Positions 10,401 to 17,457 of a stretch of DNA of 64,000 nucleotides are shown here, piece after piece. The notes under the pieces were generated by a model. It saw only the letters and a program-made list of their open reading frames with translations, was not told the DNA's origin and did not search any database. The DNA is from a bacterium 336/3. Lineage in GTDB: Bacteria; Bacteroidota; Bacteroidia; Cytophagales; Thermonemataceae. The DNA is taken from positions 1,034,586-1,098,585 of the forward strand of contig LJIE01000001.1 of assembly GCA_001281695.1 (NCBI GenBank), in the 5' to 3' direction. Position numbers and translations under genes: made by a program. Each line of letters starts with the position of its first letter. Within the stretch, counting starts at the first letter, position 1.

Positions 10401-10973
10401 GACCAATACCGAATAGAAATGAATCATTTGGTTACTTGTAAACTATCTGATATACAAAATTATAGAGATAAAGAAATTTTTGTAGGTGGGATTGTTACAG
10501 AAGTACAAATGAAACAAGCCAAAAATGGTAATTATTTTACATTGTTTAAAATAGAAGATTACGAAAGTAGCACTCAGTTAGCTCTTTTCGGCTCTGACCA
10601 TGCAAAATTTTCAGGTTTTGCTCAACTCAATAATTTCTTGTTTATCAAGGGAAAAATGCAAAAACGTTGGGGTAATGAAGACCAGTACGAGCTTAAAGTT
10701 CAAAACATTGAGCTTTTGAGTGAAGTACGTGGTAAAGCCATTAAAAATATTCATTTGCAAGTAGATTTGCAGTTTTTATCAGAACGTTTGGTCGCTGAAC
10801 TCGAAACACTTCTACAAACCCATAAGGGCAAAGTGCCTCTCAAAATGACACTTTTTGATAGCCAAGAAAAAATAAGTATTCAAACTTTTTCTAAAAAATA
10901 TGCAGTCAGTGTAGAAAATACACTTTTAGAAAGTTTAGAGCATTTGGATGGTGTGAGTTGTAAAATATTGTAA
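7464..10973 (+). CDS. dnaE: DNA polymerase III subunit alpha
   Basis: This is the replicative DNA polymerase catalytic subunit, 1169 residues from the ATG at 7464 (MSEIIPFTHLHCHTQFSLLDG). An upstream in-frame start would lengthen it without homology. Domains in order: PHP domain at the N-terminus (HLHCHTQFS, LTDHGNMFG, CEFYL), then the C-family polymerase core. The core contains GRGSAAGSAVAY and PDIDTDFDDEGR, whose Asp residues bind the catalytic metals, and ALYRPGPMDFIP. Later come the helix-hairpin-helix region and an OB-fold domain (IFVGGIVTEVQ) near the C-terminus. It is uninterrupted: no intein and no frameshift. The next gene starts 17 bp later. Confidence 0.97.
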   Translation: MSEIIPFTHLHCHTQFSLLDGAASIKEMMKKAQKNGMKAVALTDHGNMFGAFKFVAEANAHNLKPIVGCEFYLVKDRHLKTFKKGEKDKRYHQLLLAKNPEGYRNLAKLCSLGFIEGYYSKYPRIDKELLVQYHKGLIATSCCLGAEVPQAIMYESEEKAEELLKWWIDLFGDDYYIELQRHHLENVNGKGMSQEDVNQTLLRFARKYNLKVIATNDSHYVEEEDSNAHDILLCINTGAKVSDPKASDEESSKGRFAFPNSQFYFKTQEEMNKLFADVPTALDYTNEIFDKIENIKLKRDVLMPNFPLPQGFNTQFDFLRHLTFEGAKYKYPALTSEIEQRLNFELEVMQKMGFEGYFLIVQDFINAARKLDVGVGLGRGSAAGSAVAYCIGITNIDPIQYNLLFERFLNPERVSMPDIDTDFDDEGRQKVIDYVVDKYGKHQVASIITYGTMAAKMAIKDVGRVLELPLEETNVLAKLISDKPGTKLKDEYGKPEIKAILEEGGLRSKVLKEALILEGSVRNRGVHAAGIIIAPDDITNYIPVCTDNESDLFITQFDGKVIEDAGMLKMDFLGLKTLTILKDAIKLIKKNKGVEIDIDKIPLDDLKTFELYQKGETVGTFQFESEGMQMYLKQLKPTNIEDLIAMNALYRPGPMDFIPLFIDRKQGREAVEYPHPLLESILKNTYGIMVYQEQIMQTAQIIAGYSLGGADLLRRAMGKKDKEKMAKEREKFVKGAKEINNIDEKKSNEIFDIMERFAEYGFNRSHSAAYSVIAYQTAYLKANYPSEYMASVLTHSMGNIEKITFFLAECKKQTLDVLGPDINESYATFDVNKQGKIRFGLGAIKGAGEVAVANMIEERDNNGEFKSIFDFAERVTLQSVNKKTFESLAQAGAFDCFKEVSRESYFTQEDGTTLIEKIIRYGNGIQAEKNNLQQSLFGGGANNLIPTPKLPRNVEAWGEMERLNKEKDVVGFYISGHPLDQYRIEMNHLVTCKLSDIQNYRDKEIFVGGIVTEVQMKQAKNGNYFTLFKIEDYESSTQLALFGSDHAKFSGFAQLNNFLFIKGKMQKRWGNEDQYELKVQNIELLSEVRGKAIKNIHLQVDLQFLSERLVAELETLLQTHKGKVPLKMTLFDSQEKISIQTFSKKYAVSVENTLLESLEHLDGVSCKIL

Positions 10974-10990
10974 AATGGTATTTGCTGATT

Positions 10991-11842
10991 ATGCAGAGTA
11001 TAGATAGAAAAAATGTACTTGGTATTTTAGATGAAATACAAACAACAGGACATAGTCCTTTAAAGGTAATAGCTGATGATAATCAAACATATTTTATAAA
11101 AAACTATGGAGGTATATTACCAGCATACTACCTTTGTTCTGAAATAATATGTAATGGTTTATTATCAATATGGCAGTTACCAACACCTCAAATAATATTA
11201 TTAGATTTAAACTCGAAGTCTTTTCAAGAAAAACTATTAAAATATTCTAAAAAATATCATAAAGCTCATTATTATGATAATATTCCTGCTGTTGGAAGTT
11301 TATTAGTAGAAGGAAATATTATAGAATTGAATACATTGACAGAACCAAGTTCATGGCTTGAAATAAATACTATTGAGAATAAAGATAATATTTGGAAGAT
11401 AGGGTTATTTGATATATGGGTAGAAAATGATGATAGAAAGCCAAGTAATCCAAACACTTTAATTCAACACATTAGTACAAATAGAAAAAAAGTGTATGCT
11501 TTGGACCATGCTTTTTGCTTTAATTCAATTGCTTACAAAGATTTACATCCAGATTTTGGAGTTTCACAAAGTTTTAATGATAATATTTTATTTACGAACT
11601 TAGCTAAAGAACTTTTTAAAAAATATCAGAATGATAAGCCGTTCAGAAATGATGTTGAAAGTTTCTTTAAAGCAAAAGTTGAAATTTGTAGAATACATTT
11701 TTGTGAAATTTTAGATAACATACCTATTGAGTTTGGATTAAATGAAATAGATAAAGAAAAATTATATAATTTTCTATTTCACCAACAAAGAAATAAAAAC
11801 GTTTTAGAATGTTTTTTTGATCATATAGAAGATTATGCCTAA
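10991..11842 (+). CDS. HipA-like kinase-domain protein (HipA_2 family)
   Basis: A 283-residue protein using the ATG at 10991; a TTG three codons upstream is the only alternative. It resembles the HipA_2 kinase-like family. Lys37 in TYFIKNYGG fits the nucleotide-binding lysine. FDIWVENDDRKPSNPN (about 140-155) matches a HipA catalytic loop with Asp148 and Asn153. ALDHAFCFN (Asp172) matches the metal-binding motif. True HipA toxins are Ser/Thr kinases acting on aminoacyl-tRNA synthetases; targets of this shorter family are unknown. Its stop overlaps the start of the next gene by 8 bp, so the two are almost certainly co-translated. The gene is richer in A+T than dnaE. Kinase activity is inference from motifs. 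Confidence 0.75.
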   Translation: MQSIDRKNVLGILDEIQTTGHSPLKVIADDNQTYFIKNYGGILPAYYLCSEIICNGLLSIWQLPTPQIILLDLNSKSFQEKLLKYSKKYHKAHYYDNIPAVGSLLVEGNIIELNTLTEPSSWLEINTIENKDNIWKIGLFDIWVENDDRKPSNPNTLIQHISTNRKKVYALDHAFCFNSIAYKDLHPDFGVSQSFNDNILFTNLAKELFKKYQNDKPFRNDVESFFKAKVEICRIHFCEILDNIPIEFGLNEIDKEKLYNFLFHQQRNKNVLECFFDHIEDYA

Positions 11843-14420
11843 AAGTTACTACACATTGATTCAAATAGTCCCAAATTTATCTGCAAATGATAGATTAAGT
11901 ATTGGTTTGATAGGATTTGATGAGAACTCCGTTAAATTTCGCTTTTCTGATTTAAGAAAAACAATTGCGATAAAACTACTTAATAGCAATAGTATAATAA
12001 ACTACATTACTACTCAAATAGATAAAAAACTATCTCAAAATGTTATAAATTTAGAAGCACAAATTCAAACAAAAGGAGCAAATGATACTAATTGGATAGG
12101 AAGTTATTTAGATTATTTACAAAAATATTCAAATGGTACTTTACAATTTTCAGAACCAATTTTAATATTAGATAGTTTAACTGAGGCAAGATTTGATAGT
12201 TTGTATGATAGCCTCTTAGCAACTAATTATCAATTAGATGATGAGAGACTTAATCTTAATAATAATATCGAAAATCAGGAAAACAATAATAGTTTTGATA
12301 TTTCTGAGAATAATTCTAATCCCCAAAATAGAATATCAGAAGATGATTTTTTTAAACATACTCACATAATAGATCAATTATATTTCTCATTAAAAAGATT
12401 TGAAGATATTCTTGTTCTCCCAAGGAATTTTTTGATGAATCTTTATCCTTTTAATAAAAGTAGAGATGAATATAGTTATTTAGGTAATTATTCGTTGCAA
12501 ACTCGAAATAAGGAACTTCTTGATTTTTTTGATAAAATAACGACTAATGTTGATGAAGTGGAGTATAATATTCCAGAAGAGTTAGATAATGTAGATAACT
12601 ATGATGAAAAGTTAAAATTTATTTTGAAGCAACTCAATCATGCACAAATTCTTTATGTATGGTTGGATAAAAAAGAAAATGAGTATAAAAATATTATATT
12701 AGAAAATCATATTAATTGTGATTGCATATTATGTTCTTATCAAGATTTTAACTTTGCAAGGTCTGCTCAGTTGCTACAAGAAACTAATACAGAAAATAAA
12801 AATGAAGCAATGGACAATGCTTTTGCTCACTATTTATTTGGAAATTACTTTACGTCTGCCCAATGCTACATTGATTTGGAAGCAAAACTTAAAAAAGATG
12901 AAAAAAATATCCTAAGGCTAATATGTGTTCATAACATTGTAAAGTTAAGCAAGTATGATACAGAGATAGAATGGCTGATTTCCGAAGGATTCATTGATAG
13001 GATAAAAGGAGAGCAGGTAATAGAACAATTCAAAAATGTAGATGAATGGAAAACTATAGGAGACATGAATGTGTCTAAGAAAGAAAAAGAATTATTAGAA
13101 TGGATTAAAGAGGAGAAAACTTTTTACTATGGTTTTACAGAAATAACAGATTCATCGAAAAAACTTATTGATAATTATCATAGAATAAAAAATGGAGGAA
13201 CTGTTTGGAGTCAGGAGATAGATGGTTTAAAAGTAGAATTAAATGAACTTATACTTTTTTATGTAGGTAACGGGTTAATATTTCAACATTTTAAAGAATT
13301 TTATGATATAGTAGCTTTGGCAACAGAAGCTTTTATAGCTTCTCATAGCATACCTAAAGATAAAGATTCATCAAAATTAAAACACTTTGACGATACTTTA
13401 TTATCAAATATTGTGCTTTACTGTCATGCAGAAGATTTAGACAAATGCTTTGATAAGTATCAGGTTAAAGAAATTAACTATCAAAGTAATTCTTATATGT
13501 TTTGGGATAGGGTAAATAATTTTTTTGACTCTAAGAATAACCTTTCATTAATTTTACCATTACTCAAAGAGCGAACAAATAGAAAATTTTTAGGAACATA
13601 TAAAAATATATGTAAAAATCTACTCCTTGTTTTGGGGTATATGAAAGTAGAAACAGAATCTTTTGAAATGATTTTAGAGAAAATCCTGAATTTCTGGAAA
13701 GAAACACCCATTATCACTAAAGATAGAGAAATGCAACATTTTTTAAAGGGATTTTTATCTTTAAAAGAAGAGGATTTAAAAAATGAGAAACTTTCAGAAG
13801 TATTATTTGATTTCCTTAAATTTTTGTCTACAATAGATGAATTTAAACACCAGCACCTACAGATTATGCGATTGCTGGTTTGGAGATTTGAAAAATATGA
13901 TAGAAATTATCAAATAGATGATATAAAGATTATAGAAAAAATATTAGTAAATTCTCAAAATGAACGAGAGTTGTTAGTTTATATATACCCAATTATAGCT
14001 GAAAACTTTAAGAATTTAATAATAGAAAAGCTTCAAAGTTATTTGTATGAAAAATTTGACATTTATATTTTTTATGAGGCTATGTATGCAGGAATGCTTG
14101 ATTACAAAGAATATTTTGATAAGATAATAGAGGGCAAACATTATGAAGCAGCTATCAGCATTGGCTATAAATATAGGTTAGATTTTCAAGATACTGTATT
14201 TCAAGAAATAAAAACACACTCTCCTTATTTTGAATGGCTCATAGAACCAGAAAGTTTTGATTATTCTTTATTTCAAATAAAGTGGATACATGAAATTAGA
14301 TACACAAGTTTAAGAGAAATTATATGGAAATCTCAAAAGTTAAAAGAATATTTAGAAAAATACTTAAAAGATAATGATAATGAGAATTTAAGAAAGTTTT
14401 ATTTTTCTTACATAGTATAA
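11835..14420 (+). CDS. DUF3037 domain protein with a long unassigned C-terminal region
   Basis: An 861-residue protein whose first ~130 residues match DUF3037: SYYTLIQIVPN, then RLSIGLIGFDE, then YLDYLQKYSNGTLQFSEP. DUF3037 proteins are normally only about 120-300 residues and are usually encoded next to HipA_2-type kinases, exactly as here (8-bp overlap with the kinase gene). The remaining ~700 residues are Lys/Glu/Ile/Asn-rich and look mostly alpha-helical. There is a possible cysteine cluster (NCDCILCSY, near residue 294) and no recognised domain. There is no signal peptide or membrane segment. The pair could form a toxin/antitoxin-like or defence-related unit, but this is inference. A bidirectional terminator follows. 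Confidence 0.65.
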   Translation: MPKSYYTLIQIVPNLSANDRLSIGLIGFDENSVKFRFSDLRKTIAIKLLNSNSIINYITTQIDKKLSQNVINLEAQIQTKGANDTNWIGSYLDYLQKYSNGTLQFSEPILILDSLTEARFDSLYDSLLATNYQLDDERLNLNNNIENQENNNSFDISENNSNPQNRISEDDFFKHTHIIDQLYFSLKRFEDILVLPRNFLMNLYPFNKSRDEYSYLGNYSLQTRNKELLDFFDKITTNVDEVEYNIPEELDNVDNYDEKLKFILKQLNHAQILYVWLDKKENEYKNIILENHINCDCILCSYQDFNFARSAQLLQETNTENKNEAMDNAFAHYLFGNYFTSAQCYIDLEAKLKKDEKNILRLICVHNIVKLSKYDTEIEWLISEGFIDRIKGEQVIEQFKNVDEWKTIGDMNVSKKEKELLEWIKEEKTFYYGFTEITDSSKKLIDNYHRIKNGGTVWSQEIDGLKVELNELILFYVGNGLIFQHFKEFYDIVALATEAFIASHSIPKDKDSSKLKHFDDTLLSNIVLYCHAEDLDKCFDKYQVKEINYQSNSYMFWDRVNNFFDSKNNLSLILPLLKERTNRKFLGTYKNICKNLLLVLGYMKVETESFEMILEKILNFWKETPIITKDREMQHFLKGFLSLKEEDLKNEKLSEVLFDFLKFLSTIDEFKHQHLQIMRLLVWRFEKYDRNYQIDDIKIIEKILVNSQNERELLVYIYPIIAENFKNLIIEKLQSYLYEKFDIYIFYEAMYAGMLDYKEYFDKIIEGKHYEAAISIGYKYRLDFQDTVFQEIKTHSPYFEWLIEPESFDYSLFQIKWIHEIRYTSLREIIWKSQKLKEYLEKYLKDNDNENLRKFYFSYIV

Positions 14421-14447
14421 AAAACTCTACCAAAAGGTAGAGTTTTT
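14419..14447. terminator. Bidirectional intrinsic terminator
   Basis: The stem AAAAACTCTACC/GGTAGAGTTTTT with loop AAAA lies between the convergent DUF3037 gene and the NhaC-family gene. It has A and T tracts on both sides, so it can serve both strands. Confidence 0.85.
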
Positions 14448-14449
14448 AT

Positions 14450-15754
14450 TTATGAAGCCATAAGTGGCTGATTATGGGATTCCTTCTTTTTAAGTAAAGT
14501 AAATAACAGTGTAAAAATACCTGTGAGAATAGGATAATACAGATATTGAATAACTTCTAAAGGCGAAACTTTCATGGAGGCAATAGCCAATGCTGTCAAA
14601 ATTTGAGCTCCATAAGGAATAATGCCTTGTACAAAGCAAGAAACAGTATCCAAAATACTTGCACTTCTTTTAGGAGCAACATTGTATTTTAAAGAAATTT
14701 CTTTGGCTAAAGGTCCCACAATTACAATGGTAATGGTATTGTTGGCAATACATACATTGATAAGTCCTGTTAAGAAAAAAATACCTAATTCTGCTTTTTT
14801 GGGAGAGTCAATTCTTTTAAAAACCTGCTCCAGTAAGAAGTCAATTCCTCCCTGTAACCTGATGATACCTACAACACCCCCAATAATCAGGCACAGAATA
14901 CTTAATTCAAACATACTTCCCATTCCCTGATTAACAGAAACAAATAATTTTTCTAAAGAGAAACCTTCATAAATGCCTACCAATGTGTAGCTGATAATTC
15001 CGATTAAAAGTGTCCAGATAACATTTACGCCCAATAAAGCAATGATAAAAACGCCTAAATAGGGGATAACTTTAAAAAAATGATAATGAGAAGGTTCAGG
15101 ATTTTCGAAGTTTTGACTATTGATATTTGAAAAAGCATAAATTGTAAACGTAATAAGTGCAGGAAGAAGAATTATTTTAAAATTCACCTTGAATTTATCT
15201 TTCATGTTTACGCCTTGTGTTCGGGTAGCTGCGATAGTAGTATCAGAGACAAACGAAAGATTATCACCTAACATAGAGCCTCCAACTACTGCTGCAAGGG
15301 CAATAGGCAGACTTCCTTCTATATTTTCATTTAAACCCACAGCAATCGGAGCAAGAGCTGCAATCGTTCCCACAGAAGTACCCAATGCAATTGAAATAAA
15401 ACTTGCTACCAAAAATAAACCTGCTATGAGAAGTTGTGGAGGTAAATATTTTAAAGTAAAATGAATGGTAGCACTAATTGCTCCTACATCCTTACTGACT
15501 TGTCCAAAAATGCCAGCCAACAAAAAAATAACAATCATGAGTAATATGTTTTCATCGCCAGCTCCTTCGGCAAAGGCTTTGAGTTTGCGGTCAAACTTTA
15601 CCTTAGGAAATTGAAGAAAAGCAATAAATAAGGATATGAGAAATATGACAAGTACGGGAACTTTGTAAAAGTCATTGAAGTAGAGAGAAAGAGAAAAGTA
15701 TGTTCCAATAAAGAACAACAAAGGCAATAAGGCTATGAATTTTCCTTTTTTCAT
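14450..15754 (-). CDS. NhaC-superfamily Na+/H+ antiporter-like transporter, probable MetT-type methionine transporter
   Basis: This 434-residue polytopic membrane protein has about 11 hydrophobic segments. The motifs ALGTSVGTIAALAPIA, GGSMLGDNLSFVSDTT and NNTITIVIVGPLAKE are typical of the NhaC superfamily (COG1757). Most members are annotated as Na+/H+ antiporters. However, comparative genomics has assigned NhaC-superfamily proteins lying behind SAM riboswitches as methionine transporters (MetT). Here the ~365-nt leader carries a SAM-I aptamer (15964-16064) and a short ORF ending in four Cys codons. A sulfur amino acid or related substrate is therefore more likely than pH homeostasis. Membrane topology and family are seen; the substrate is inference from regulation. 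Confidence 0.85.
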   Translation of the reverse strand: MKKGKFIALLPLLFFIGTYFSLSLYFNDFYKVPVLVIFLISLFIAFLQFPKVKFDRKLKAFAEGAGDENILLMIVIFLLAGIFGQVSKDVGAISATIHFTLKYLPPQLLIAGLFLVASFISIALGTSVGTIAALAPIAVGLNENIEGSLPIALAAVVGGSMLGDNLSFVSDTTIAATRTQGVNMKDKFKVNFKIILLPALITFTIYAFSNINSQNFENPEPSHYHFFKVIPYLGVFIIALLGVNVIWTLLIGIISYTLVGIYEGFSLEKLFVSVNQGMGSMFELSILCLIIGGVVGIIRLQGGIDFLLEQVFKRIDSPKKAELGIFFLTGLINVCIANNTITIVIVGPLAKEISLKYNVAPKRSASILDTVSCFVQGIIPYGAQILTALAIASMKVSPLEVIQYLYYPILTGIFTLLFTLLKKKESHNQPLMAS

Positions 15755-15854
15755 GTTATGATATAATTAAGAGTTTCAGGTACAAAAAATAGATATGATT
15801 ACAGACGCTTAGAAGCCTGTAAAAAAATATGAATAGACTAAAATGATGATTAGC

Positions 15855-15953
15855 TTAACAGCAACAACAGAGCAAAGCCATGAAGATTGTTGTTTCCAAA
15901 TTATATTTGGTTATGTAAGAAAATGTGGCTGAAAAAAATAAGTTCTTTTGCAT
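15855..15953 (-). CDS. Putative leader peptide ending in four cysteines
   Basis: A 32-codon ORF (MQKNLFFSATF..., ending MALLCCCC) lies between the SAM aptamer and the transporter gene. Its stop directly follows the Cys codons TGT TGT TGC TGT. A shorter version could start at the internal ATG at 15881 (MALLCCCC only). The first ATG sits 11 nt after the aptamer's closing helix, so SAM binding could affect its translation. Within the RNA, AACAACA upstream of the inner ATG can pair with TGTTGTT of the Cys codons, giving a structure a translating ribosome would open. Poly-cysteine leader ORFs are known as cysteine-responsive attenuators in mycobacteria; function here is inference. Confidence 0.5.
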   Translation of the reverse strand: MQKNLFFSATFSYITKYNLETTIFMALLCCCC

Positions 15954-15963
15954 GTTTGTATAA

Positions 15964-16064
15964 GTTTTATATTTCCTAAATAGTTTAGGCAGGAATTAGC
16001 ACCTTGCTTAAGCAGGTTGCCAGCACTTCTTAGAGCCTGTTCTCTTCGTGCTTCTTTATAAAAC
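15964..16064 (-). promoter_or_regulatory. SAM-I (S-box) riboswitch aptamer
   Basis: Read on the minus strand, a 101-nt element folds as SAM-I. P1 is GTTTTATA (16064-16057) pairing with TATAAAAC (15971-15964). P2 has GCAC/GTGC outside a kink-turn-like internal loop and AGAG/CTCT closing loop AACAGG. The conserved GGCAACC core follows. P3 is ACCTGC-TTAA-GCAAGGT, followed by the conserved GGTGCTAATTCC. P4 is CCTAAA-CTA-TTTAGG. Loop CAGG of P2 can form the SAM-I pseudoknot with CCTG after P3. All conserved elements are in order and the helices are perfect. It lies upstream of the NhaC-superfamily gene on the same strand. No clear intrinsic terminator follows, so control may be translational or act through the leader ORF. 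Confidence 0.93.
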
Positions 16065-16125
16065 AATTACAATAATCAACTAAGAGAGAATCTTAGATTT
16101 GAAGAGGTGTAATTGAATGATGTTG

Positions 16126-16157
16126 CAAAGCTATATTGAAAAAACGAATAAGCCAAA
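16126..16157 (-). promoter_or_regulatory. Bacteroidota-type promoter for the riboswitch/transporter transcript
   Basis: On the minus strand, TTTG (16157-16154), a 20-nt spacer and TAGCTTTG (16133-16126) match the Bacteroidota -33/-7 consensus TTTG/TAnnTTTG. Transcription would begin near 16120, about 55 nt before the aptamer, giving a leader of about 365 nt. Confidence 0.75.
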
Positions 16158-16227
16158 TTTTATTTGGTTTTATTTTTTATGATATTTTAGAGAAATATCA
16201 TAAATTGTATGATATAATAAAAACTTC

Positions 16228-17457
16228 ATGAACACAACACTTAATTTAAGCTATCAGGAGTTAGAGAAAATCCCTGATAGCGTACTTGAAAAATTTTATT
16301 TGGAAAGTTTAATAATAGGCGATGAATTTGATATCAAAGATGATTTTGGACATCCTCAAGAATATTCTGATGGAGACTGGAAATTTTTAAATAAACTCAA
16401 AAAACTACCAAGTGATCTAAATCAACTTAAAAATCTCAAAAATTTAGATTTGAGAGGTAATAGACTCAAAAAAGCTGTACTTACAGATTTTCCTAAACTT
16501 GAACACATCAATTTAGAAAGAAATGAGTTGGAGACGATTAAACTACAAGACTTACCACTATTAAAATCTGTTAATTTATCTCATAATCAGTTTGTTAAAA
16601 TAAATATTGGAGGTTTGCCAAATTTAGAGCATCTAAAACTCTATAATTGTAAACTTGAAAAGGCTCAAATTCAGAAAATGTCGAATCTTGTTGAGCTTAA
16701 TTTAAGAGAAAATAGATTGAATAGTATAAGTCTAAAAGAGTTGCCTGCACTTAAAAAAGTGACATTAACACGTAATCTACTTGAAAAAATTCGACTTTCA
16801 GGGTTTGAAAGTTTGGAAATACTCAACATTAAAGAAAATAGATTAAAAGAGATATATCTTTCAGATTTACCAAATCTCAAAGAACTTGATATCAGTGATA
16901 ATAAAGTTGAGGTGTTACATTTAAAAAACCTGCCATCTCTGACACATCTGTATTGTTACAATTCAAAACTCAAAAAATTAATTCTTGAAGCTTCAGAATT
17001 ACCCAAACTGACAAACCTAAGTATTTCTGGAAATATCTTAATAGAACTGAAACTACAAGACTTTTCAGAACTTGCAACGATTTATTGTGAAAATAATTTG
17101 GTAAGAAAGGTTAAGTTTCAAAACTTACCCAAACTCACAAGACTATACTTCAAGAATAACCACTTAACTAAATTTGACTGGTTAGAAAATATTCCAGAAA
17201 TTACGAATCTGAATGTTATGGGAAATTATATTGAAAATGCAGAAGAACTTGTGAATCTTAAATCTTTAAAGACACTCGATATAGCATCAAATCCTTTAGA
17301 AAGCTTAGATTTTATAAAAAAAATGCCTCAATTAGAGTCTTTGTATATTACAAGTTCTGCATGGAAGACCACTCTTATTCCTGAGAAATTTTTGGGTAAA
17401 TATCCTTATGAAAATAGTTTAGAGAAAATAAAAAAATACTTTTCGAGCCATGAGTAA
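16228..17457 (+). CDS. Leucine-rich repeat protein
   Basis: A 409-residue protein made almost entirely of about 15 leucine-rich repeats with a 21-residue period of the form LPxLxxLxLxxNxLxxIxLxx, for example LPNLKELDISDNKVEVLHLKN. A short N-terminal cap (residues 1-60) and a C-terminal capping segment flank the array. There is no signal peptide or membrane segment, so it is probably cytoplasmic. Such solenoids bind proteins; the partner is unknown. The stop overlaps the start of a second LRR gene by 8 bp, and the two are closely related in repeat type, suggesting local duplication. The gene is A+T-rich even for this window. Confidence 0.85.
   Translation: MNTTLNLSYQELEKIPDSVLEKFYLESLIIGDEFDIKDDFGHPQEYSDGDWKFLNKLKKLPSDLNQLKNLKNLDLRGNRLKKAVLTDFPKLEHINLERNELETIKLQDLPLLKSVNLSHNQFVKINIGGLPNLEHLKLYNCKLEKAQIQKMSNLVELNLRENRLNSISLKELPALKKVTLTRNLLEKIRLSGFESLEILNIKENRLKEIYLSDLPNLKELDISDNKVEVLHLKNLPSLTHLYCYNSKLKKLILEASELPKLTNLSISGNILIELKLQDFSELATIYCENNLVRKVKFQNLPKLTRLYFKNNHLTKFDWLENIPEITNLNVMGNYIENAEELVNLKSLKTLDIASNPLESLDFIKKMPQLESLYITSSAWKTTLIPEKFLGKYPYENSLEKIKKYFSSHE

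Noticed and set aside
14622..14930. 102-codon plus-strand frame within the NhaC-superfamily gene
   Set aside because: Antisense shadow of a hydrophobic membrane protein; no start signal or homology.
15793..15840. Hairpin ACAGGCTT...AAGCGTCTGT after the poly-Cys ORF as an intrinsic terminator
   Set aside because: The stem has bulges and the T-run lies before rather than after it, so termination there is not supported.
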